This document shows positions 6,655 through 10,967 of a stretch of 10,967 bases of DNA, one piece after another. Made by a program: the position numbers and the translations under genes. This DNA is from Actinomycetes bacterium (GTDB taxonomy: Bacteria; Actinomycetota; Thermoleophilia; Gaiellales; Gaiellaceae), in NCBI GenBank assembly GCA_030624785.1, contig JAUXJK010000035.1, positions 1 to 10,967 on the forward strand, given 5' to 3'. The notes beneath the pieces are model-generated. The model was not told where the DNA came from and searched no databases. It worked only from the letters and a program-made list of their open reading frames with translations. Numbering within the stretch: the stretch's first letter is position 1; the number at the start of each line of letters is the position of its first letter.

Positions 6655-7854
6655 CTAGGTCGCGGAGTGCGATGCCCAGGCGGCAGCGAGTTCGATTAGC
6701 GCCCTGTCTGATCCTGGGGGACCGATCACGCCAAGCCCCACGGGACAGCCGTCAACCACGCCGGCCGGAATCGAGATCTGCGGCAGCCCAGCGAGACCCG
6801 CCGCGCACGTGAGCATCATCGCGTTCGTCCGATAGGTCTCGAGCTCGTCGGCGGTTGCATCCAGCAGCGGCGCCACCGAAGGAGCCGCCGGGACGAGCAG
6901 CGCGGTCTGATCGGCCAGCACCGACCCGAGTTGATCGCCAGCCGCGCGCTGCACAGCGCGCGCGCCCTCCTCGGCCGCACCGTCCAAGCTCTGAGCCCAG
7001 TCGAATCTCTCGCGAATCCCCGGTCCGAACTCGGGGTTCTCGGCCTGAACCCATTCGCCGTGAGCCGCCCACACCTCGCGTGCCTGAATCGTTCGCCACG
7101 CGTCGGCCCAGCCTCTCAATCCTCCATCGGCAATTGCCGCGACACTCGCGGCTCCGCAGTGCGTGCCCAGGAACTCCGCGCAGGGCTGCAACACTGAGCG
7201 CAGTCGTGCGTCGACCACGTCGAACGCGTCGGTGGCAACAACGCATCGCTGGAAGGACGGCGGCGCCGCTCGCTTGTCGAGAAGGACCTGCGCGACGCGA
7301 TCAAGTACGCGGGGTTCTCTGGCAAACCAACCGACTGTGTCAAAACCGGGCGCGAGTGGTACTACTCGGGCCAGCGAGATCGTGCCATGCGTCGTCCGCA
7401 GGCCGTAGACACCACAGTTGGACGCGGGAACGCGTACGGAGCCGCCGGTATCGGAGCCGACCGCGAAATCGACGAGCTCGCCGGCGACAGCGACGACTGA
7501 ACCGGAGGAAGAGCCGCCGGGCACACGCTCTGGATTTCGTGGATTCGTGGGAGTGCCGTAGTGCGCGTTCTGGCCGAGCAGGCTCCAGGCCAGCTCATCG
7601 GTGTGCGTCTTGCCCACCAGATCGGCGCCCGCCTCTAGGAGCGCCGCCACCGCTGGCGCGGTCTCGGATGCGGCGCCATGAGTCGCTGCCCAGGCCGGGC
7701 TACCCGCACGCGTGACGTGTCCTGCGACGTCGTAGAGATCCTTCGCGCCGAACGTGAGCCCTCGAAGTGGCCCAGCTGGTGCGCCCTCTACACGAACGAC
7801 GTCATCGGTGAACGCGCCAAATGGATCGTCGATGCGGGCGCTGGCGAGAGGCAC
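6655..7854 (-). CDS. Amidase-signature hydrolase, AMI1-like
   Basis: A 399-residue cytoplasmic amidase that cleaves a carboxamide to acid and ammonia. The catalytic triad is intact: K38 in GAKDLYD, cis-Ser S115 in PGGSSSGS, and nucleophile S139 in SDTGGSVRVPA; the 24-residue gap between the two serines is the family value. The stretches NAHYGTPTNPRNP (96-108) and LVDFAVGSDTGGSVRVPASN (127-146) closely recall plant AMI1, which hydrolyses indole-3-acetamide, so a small aryl- or alkyl-amide substrate is plausible but unproven. No GatB or GatC is nearby, which argues against the GatA role. GTG at 7854 is the first start after an in-frame TAG; there is no clear ribosome binding site, and TAGGCT sits 6 bases upstream. 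The gene ends 6 bases from the convergent EamA-fusion stop. Confidence 0.94.
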   Translation of the reverse strand: MPLASARIDDPFGAFTDDVVRVEGAPAGPLRGLTFGAKDLYDVAGHVTRAGSPAWAATHGAASETAPAVAALLEAGADLVGKTHTDELAWSLLGQNAHYGTPTNPRNPERVPGGSSSGSVVAVAGELVDFAVGSDTGGSVRVPASNCGVYGLRTTHGTISLARVVPLAPGFDTVGWFAREPRVLDRVAQVLLDKRAAPPSFQRCVVATDAFDVVDARLRSVLQPCAEFLGTHCGAASVAAIADGGLRGWADAWRTIQAREVWAAHGEWVQAENPEFGPGIRERFDWAQSLDGAAEEGARAVQRAAGDQLGSVLADQTALLVPAAPSVAPLLDATADELETYRTNAMMLTCAAGLAGLPQISIPAGVVDGCPVGLGVIGPPGSDRALIELAAAWASHSAT

Positions 7855-7860
7855 CTCGGG

Positions 7861-7866
7861 AGCCTA
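7861..7866 (-). promoter_or_regulatory. Possible -10 element (TAGGCT) for the amidase
   Basis: On the minus strand TAGGCT fits TANNNT and ends 6 bases before the GTG start, again compatible with leaderless transcription. There is no supporting -35. Confidence 0.2.
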
Positions 7867-7970
7867 CTGCGTCGATGAAGCCCAGGAACTGAAGATCGGG
7901 ACGGCCACCTGCGATACGGTCAGGGACCATCGACAGCGCCGACCGAAGACTCAGACGTACCAGACCTCAC

Positions 7971-9611
7971 ATGCACGCTCACGAACAAAACGTGGACTCT
8001 GTGGACCCGAACCAATCGCCGGGGAAGACAACGATCGTTTGGTCTCGCGCAGTCATCCTCACCGTGCTGCTCTGCGCACTTGTGGCCGGCGTCATCCTGC
8101 TCGTCGGCGCAATCTTCGGCAAGCCCACGCTGACGGCGCTCTCTCCTGAACCGGTATCTCTATTCGGACCCTCGACACTCGAGGAGGCGATCTTTGTCGT
8201 CGAGAGCGACAGCGAGTCGCTCCAAGCTGCTAACTGGTCGCTGGACGGCACCGATGTGACCTCTCAAGCGCGTGTCGCGAACGGGCGCGCTGAGCTGGCT
8301 TTCGAAGCAATTGCGGACGGGCCCCACAGACTCGCAGTGTCATCCTCGGGCGCGCTGCCGTGGTCGACGGCGACTGTGGCATGGACGTTTACGGTCGACA
8401 CCACGCCTCCCGACATCGCATTCTCTCCCGAAAGTCTCGTTGCCGAGCGCGACGAGGCGCATCAAATCACCGGGACGGTCGATCCTGGAGCGACACTCAC
8501 GATTGCCGGCAGGGATATCACGCTCACGGATGGAGCGTTTGCCATTGAGCTCGCACAACCCCCGCAGGATGCCCTTCTATTCGTCGCCGTCGATATGGCC
8601 GGCAATCAGTCGGAGGAGCTCGTTCGCGTAGCAACGATTCCTCGCGCTCCCGACGCACCTGTCCGCGGAGTCCACGTGTCCGCCAAGGCATGGGCCGATG
8701 AGTCGCTGCGCAGCGAGATCTTGCGACTCGTCGAGGATGACCTGATCAATACGGTGCAGCTCGATCTGAAGGACGAGACCGGCGAGGTCGGCTACAACTC
8801 GGCCGTTGTTCTGGGTCATACGATCGGCGCGACAAAGTCCTACTACGACCTGGCCGCTGCCGTCAGCATGCTCCACGCCAGCGGCGTTCGCGTCATCGGC
8901 AGGCTTGTGGCCTTTCGGGATCCGATTCTCGCTGACTGGGCGTGGACCAACGAGCGCTGGCGACAGGTCGTACAAACACCCGATGGGCAGCCCTACGCGG
9001 CCTACGGTGGCTTCACGAACCTCGCAAACCGCCGAGTGCGCACCTACAACATCGATATCGCGGAGGAAGCTGCCCGGATCGGCGTGGACGACATCCTGTT
9101 TGACTACGTGCGTCGCCCGGATGGGCCCATCGAGAGCATGGTATTCCCGGGCCTCGACGTGGATCCAGAGGTCGCGCTGATCACGTTTCTTGAGGAAACA
9201 GAAGAGCGGCTGGCGCCGTATCGCACGTTCATCGGAGCCTCGGTATTTGGCATCGCAGCCCTTCGGCCACAGGATGTCGCCCAGAACGTTCCGGACATCG
9301 CCGACCACGTCGACTACATCGCGCCCATGGTCTACCCGTCGCACTGGAGCGCAGGCGTCTATGACGTAGAGGAGCCGAGCCTCGATCCATACGCCATTGT
9401 CAGGCGTTCACTCGAGGACTTCGTTTTCAAGATCGAGGGTCGCGGCGCACGTGTCCTTCCTTGGCTCCAGGACTTCTCGCTCGAAGTCGACTACGGCCCG
9501 GACGAGGTACGTGCGCAGATCGAGGGTGCACGTGACGCCGGCATTGACGAATGGCTCCTGTGGGATCCAGCTGTGACATACACAAGCGAGGCGCTCCAAC
9601 GGCGTCCTTGA
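7971..9611 (+). CDS. Membrane-anchored DUF4015 putative glycoside hydrolase with Ig-like domains
   Basis: A 546-residue protein with one N-terminal helix (about 27-49) after a short polar leader, so the bulk should lie outside the membrane. Residues about 55-145 and 147-225 look like two Ig-like beta domains: DTTPPDIAFSP at the second domain start, ITGTVDPGATLTI, and VAVDMAGNQSE are typical. Residues 231-546 match the DUF4015 (PF13200) TIM-barrel type: RGVHVSAKAW, VQLDLKDETGEVGY (262-275), LHASGVRVIGRLVAF (301-315), DDILFDYVRRPDG (373-385) and VDYIAPMVYPSHW (447-459), ending WLLWDP. Acidic residues D268, D374 and D378 are candidate catalytic or binding positions. The family is annotated as putative glycosidases, with no established substrate known to me. 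ATG at 7971 is chosen; the ribosome binding site is not evident, and the in-frame GTGs at codons 8 and 11 are alternatives. Divergent from the amidase. Confidence 0.9.
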   Translation: MHAHEQNVDSVDPNQSPGKTTIVWSRAVILTVLLCALVAGVILLVGAIFGKPTLTALSPEPVSLFGPSTLEEAIFVVESDSESLQAANWSLDGTDVTSQARVANGRAELAFEAIADGPHRLAVSSSGALPWSTATVAWTFTVDTTPPDIAFSPESLVAERDEAHQITGTVDPGATLTIAGRDITLTDGAFAIELAQPPQDALLFVAVDMAGNQSEELVRVATIPRAPDAPVRGVHVSAKAWADESLRSEILRLVEDDLINTVQLDLKDETGEVGYNSAVVLGHTIGATKSYYDLAAAVSMLHASGVRVIGRLVAFRDPILADWAWTNERWRQVVQTPDGQPYAAYGGFTNLANRRVRTYNIDIAEEAARIGVDDILFDYVRRPDGPIESMVFPGLDVDPEVALITFLEETEERLAPYRTFIGASVFGIAALRPQDVAQNVPDIADHVDYIAPMVYPSHWSAGVYDVEEPSLDPYAIVRRSLEDFVFKIEGRGARVLPWLQDFSLEVDYGPDEVRAQIEGARDAGIDEWLLWDPAVTYTSEALQRRP

Positions 9612-9635
9612 GCGACCGATAGGCGCTGAAAGTCA

Positions 9636-9656
9636 ACGCCCAGTGTCACAGGGCGT
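9636..9656. terminator. Short inverted repeat between convergent genes, possible weak terminator
   Basis: ACGCCC and GGGCGT, separated by 9 bases, form a 6-bp GC-rich stem in the gap between the DUF4015 gene and the lipoprotein gene, spanning the lipoprotein stop codon. No T-run follows on either strand, so a terminator role is only suggested by position. Confidence 0.25.
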
Positions 9657-9945
9657 CGCGCGGCCCATACTCCGGGTCGTAGATCGGGGGGATCGCATCT
9701 CTGAGCTGCCCGATCAAATCGGAGCTCGCCTCAGACAGGGGAGTGAAGCCGCCGACGGGCGCCTCAATCGCGCTCTCATCCACCGGAGATTCCTCAGATG
9801 AGTCACCCAGCTCAGAAGACCGGAGAGCCGCCGCTCCTGCCTGAGGCTGCGAAGCCGTCTCCGCAAGGTCGCCCTCACCGCCGCCGCAAGCCGCAACCGC
9901 CACGGCGGCAGCAAGAAGTAGAAGAGCAAGGCGCGACAGCAGCAC
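9646..9945 (-). CDS. Small predicted lipoprotein, tail resembling the start of DUF3179 proteins
   Basis: A 99-residue protein with a classic lipoprotein signal: R5, a Leu/Ala core, and lipobox VAAC with the acylated Cys at position 20, followed by Gly-rich and acidic low-complexity sequence (CGGGEGD; SSEESPVDESAIE). The mature part is only about 80 residues. Its last third, LIGQLRDAIPPIYDPEYGPR, recalls the segment that opens DUF3179 domains (a DxIPxIxDP pattern), but the protein stops where that domain should begin. It may be an independent small lipoprotein or the remnant of a longer gene. GTG at 9945 is the only start that keeps the whole signal peptide; no clear ribosome binding site is visible. 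It converges on the DUF4015 gene, 34 bases away. Confidence 0.75.
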   Translation of the reverse strand: MLLSRLALLLLAAAVAVAACGGGEGDLAETASQPQAGAAALRSSELGDSSEESPVDESAIEAPVGGFTPLSEASSDLIGQLRDAIPPIYDPEYGPRDAL

Positions 9946-10043
9946 GACTGTGTGATGCCGCTGGCGCCGAGAAGGAACCGCCTAGGTTTGAGCTTGCGAT
10001 CCTGACGCCGATTGGCGAGCATCCTGCAACGCCTGAGGCATCG

Positions 10044-10067
10044 CGTGCATCACACGTGCAGCGTGCA
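10044..10067. repeat. Three CGTGCA repeats upstream of the small membrane protein
   Basis: CGTGCA occurs at 10044-10049, 10055-10060 and 10062-10067, ending 7 bases before the ATG at 10075, within the 129-base divergent intergenic region. It may be a regulator binding cluster; nothing else supports that. Confidence 0.3.
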
Positions 10068-10074
10068 ACGAATA

Positions 10075-10458
10075 ATGAGCAACCCTGGTGTAAAGCTCTC
10101 CGTCGTGACCGGAGTTGGAGTGGCGATCATCGTTGGAGGACTGTGGATTGCTCTCACAGCCGCCACGAGCAAGACCTACCACCTGGCGCCGCTGCTTGGA
10201 GCGATCGCACCTGCGCTTACCGTGAGAGCGGTGATGGGAACCAAGCTCGGCTGGTTGAGCGGGCTAGCGCTCGGAAGCATTGGGGCCGCTTTCATGTTGG
10301 GTGCCTGGGGCATTATCCTGGCGATCGACATCGAGCCGGCAACAACTCTGACCGAGGGGATTCCGGGAGACGTCTTCGGAGAGGTCGTGATCGGGTCGGC
10401 GCTCGCCGTCGCGGCGTCAATGGCCATGCACTTTCGAACCAAGGTCCCAAACACCTGA
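10075..10458 (+). CDS. Small integral membrane protein of unknown function
   Basis: A 127-residue hydrophobic protein with about four predicted helices (9-30, 36-54, 60-86, 100-118), short polar ends, and a basic/polar tail FRTKVPNT. The loop between helices three and four, DIEPATTLTEGIPGDVFGE (85-103), carries four acidic residues. I do not recognise the family. The ATG at 10075 is preferred over an upstream in-frame TTG at 10012, which would add a 21-residue Arg/His-rich leader running through the CGTGCA repeats. There is no visible ribosome binding site, so a leaderless message is possible, though no -10 is clear either. It diverges from the lipoprotein gene and is followed by the hairpin-rich region. 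Confidence 0.72.
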   Translation: MSNPGVKLSVVTGVGVAIIVGGLWIALTAATSKTYHLAPLLGAIAPALTVRAVMGTKLGWLSGLALGSIGAAFMLGAWGIILAIDIEPATTLTEGIPGDVFGEVVIGSALAVAASMAMHFRTKVPNT

Positions 10459-10508
10459 GTGCAGACTTCGACAGGTTGGCCGGCCTGAAGACCCGACGAA
10501 CACAGGTA

Positions 10509-10539
10509 TCGGATTTGCTCATTCTTTGAGCGAATCCGA
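10509..10539. other. Strong hairpin: 13-bp stem, 5-base loop
   Basis: TCGGATTTGCTCA (10509-10521) pairs with TGAGCGAATCCGA (10527-10539) over 13 pairs with one T-G wobble, closing the loop TTCTT. It starts 50 bases after the membrane-protein stop and about 100 bases before the next start. It is not followed by a T-run on either strand, so it is not a textbook intrinsic terminator. It could be an RNA element, a processing or stability hairpin, or an operator. Confidence 0.7.
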
Positions 10540-10545
10540 AGGCAA

Positions 10546-10600
10546 TGGTTGGGGCAACCACGCTAACCTGTCGCTGGAGAGTGTCTGCCATAGCGGCAGA
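10546..10600 (+). other. Two further hairpins in the leader of the 52-residue gene
   Basis: TGGTTG/CAACCA (10546-10551 and 10555-10560) closes a GGG loop with 6 perfect pairs. TCTGCC/GGCAGA (10584-10589 and 10595-10600) closes ATAGC with 6 perfect pairs. With the 13-bp hairpin just upstream they make three consecutive stems in 92 bases, ending 20 bases before the ribosome binding site of the next gene. I matched this to no riboswitch class that I know. Confidence 0.45.
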
Positions 10601-10620
10601 GATGCATACCTACGAGGACG

Positions 10621-10627
10621 AAGGGAG
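10621..10627 (+). promoter_or_regulatory. Ribosome binding site (AAGGGAG) of the 52-residue gene
   Basis: This purine-rich site lies 8 bases before the ATG at 10636. It is one of the clearest ribosome binding sites in the window and is the main evidence that the short gene is real. Confidence 0.65.
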
Positions 10628-10635
10628 TCGCGTCG

Positions 10636-10794
10636 ATGGGACTACCGGGTCGAAAAAAGCCGAAGAGTCGTAAGAAATGGCTCGCCCCGATCGCCATGCT
10701 GGGAGCTGCTGCTGCTGCGCTCGGCCTCAAGAAACGGCGTTCGAAGCGCACAGAGGAAGCAACAGACGCGACAGACGCGACAGACGCACCGTAG
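10636..10794 (+). CDS. 52-residue basic single-helix protein with TDA repeats
   Basis: A short gene with a well-spaced ribosome binding site. The protein has a basic N-terminus (MGLPGRKKPKSRKKW), a short hydrophobic Ala-rich segment (LAPIAMLGAAAAALGL, 16-31), a second basic cluster (KKRRSKR, 32-38), and an acidic tail with three Thr-Asp-Ala units (43-51) before a final Pro. The hydrophobic run is about 16 residues, so it is either a short membrane helix or an amphipathic membrane contact. I do not recognise a family. Positive charge on both sides of the helix is unusual for a bitopic protein and would also suit nucleic acid or membrane-surface binding. It follows the hairpin cluster, which may control it. 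Confidence 0.6.
   Translation: MGLPGRKKPKSRKKWLAPIAMLGAAAAALGLKKRRSKRTEEATDATDATDAP
10762..10788 (+). repeat. Three tandem 9-bp units inside the 52-residue gene
   Basis: ACAGACGCG occurs twice and ACAGACGCA once, head to tail and in frame, each encoding Thr-Asp-Ala. Such units can expand or contract by slippage without breaking the frame. Confidence 0.9.
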
Positions 10795-10843
10795 CGCCGC
10801 CTCGACACCAGACATCGCAGAGAAGTAGTCCGCGCCGGCCAGT

Positions 10844-10901
10844 CGGCTAGTGCGGTCACCCAAATCGGGACGCGACGCTGGTCACCAGCGGCTAGAGCGG
10901 T
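10844..10901 (+). repeat. Imperfect 13-bp direct repeats
   Basis: CGGCTAGTGCGGT (10844-10856) and CGGCTAGAGCGGT (10889-10901) match at 12 of 13 bases, with starts 45 bases apart, in the non-coding stretch after the 52-residue gene. GGTCACC also occurs twice between or within them (10854-10860 and 10880-10886). Confidence 0.6.
10876..10890. promoter_or_regulatory. 15-bp palindrome, possible operator
   Basis: CGCTGGT and ACCAGCG flank a single central base. The arms are perfect at 7 bp. A one-base centre suits a dimeric DNA-binding protein better than an RNA hairpin. It overlaps the start of the second 13-bp direct repeat. Confidence 0.35.
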
Positions 10902-10967
10902 TTGATCGACGGGCCCTTCCCGGACACGGGCGGTGCGCTGTGAATCGCGTTTCGCCAGCTTCGACGC
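10892..10967 (-). CDS. Possible C-terminal end of a minus-strand gene entering from the right edge
   Basis: Reading leftward from the window edge, one frame stays open for 24 codons and ends at TAG (10894-10892) with the tail SGKGPSIKPL. Codon third positions are about 70 percent G or C, as in the coding genes here. Other frames over the same 76 bases are also open, so this is weak. No product can be named. Confidence 0.3.
   Translation of the reverse strand, partial: RRSWRNAIHSAPPVSGKGPSIKPL

Noticed and set aside
6855..7715. Plus-strand open frame of 286 codons
   Set aside because: It is Arg/Pro-rich antisense of the amidase gene, whose catalytic motifs are intact on the other strand.
8577..9344. 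Minus-strand open frame of 255 codons opposite the DUF4015 gene
   Set aside because: It lies wholly inside the glycosidase-like coding region; the plus strand carries the recognised motifs.
9798..10529. Plus-strand open frame of 243 codons
   Set aside because: It covers the lipoprotein antisense, the intergenic region and the membrane protein in a different frame, and its product is Arg/His-rich with no recognisable domain.
10509..10539. Intrinsic terminator for the small membrane protein
   Set aside because: The stem is strong, but no T-run follows it in either direction, so it is reported as a hairpin of unknown role.
10563..10859. Minus-strand open frame of 98 codons over the 52-residue gene
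   Set aside because: The plus strand has a good ribosome binding site and a coherent short protein; the minus frame shows low-complexity ASV repeats that are only the antisense of the 9-bp units.

Overview
The window is GC-rich, densely coded DNA with GTG starts, overlapping stop/start pairs and several genes lacking a clear ribosome binding site. It encodes a CaiB/BaiF CoA-transferase, a GMC/gluconate-dehydrogenase pair, a DUF6092-like protein, and a four-cysteine domain of the type I associate with actinobacterial secreted proteins. Together these suggest an actinobacterium, perhaps of the Thermoleophilia. That placement is inferred from gene content and base composition, not from a marker gene. 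I see no rRNA, tRNA, CRISPR array, transposase or phage gene.

Left part (1-4978): a class III CoA-transferase on the minus strand, cut by the window edge, diverges from a two-gene plus-strand unit (DUF6092-like protein, then a nitroreductase, joined by an ATGA overlap). Facing these is a compact minus-strand operon read from 4978 to 2164: GMC-type FAD oxidoreductase, gluconate 2-dehydrogenase subunit 3-like protein, and polyol-type short-chain dehydrogenase. Both junctions are GTGA overlaps with good Shine-Dalgarno sequences. The set looks like a small oxidative catabolic island: two alcohol/sugar-oxidising enzymes, a flavin reductase and an acyl-CoA transferase. The substrate cannot be read from sequence. 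The GMC enzyme carries a Cys cluster suited to an iron-sulfur centre, yet neither it nor its small subunit has an export signal.

Middle part (5092-9611): a 10-helix EamA/DMT transporter fused to a roughly 220-residue C-terminal domain with four cysteines, the most unusual protein here. It converges on an AMI1-like amidase with an intact Lys-Ser-Ser triad. Divergent from the amidase is a membrane-anchored DUF4015 putative glycoside hydrolase with Ig-like spacer domains.

Right part (9612-10967): a short lipoprotein whose tail resembles the start of DUF3179 proteins and may be a remnant; a small four-helix membrane protein; a non-coding stretch with three successive hairpins, one with a 13-bp stem; a 52-residue basic single-helix protein with a good ribosome binding site and three tandem 9-bp repeats; and repeats plus a possible gene end at the right edge.

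I found no complete new defence or mobile system. The strongest candidates for something undescribed are the EamA fusion and the hairpin leader with its small membrane protein.
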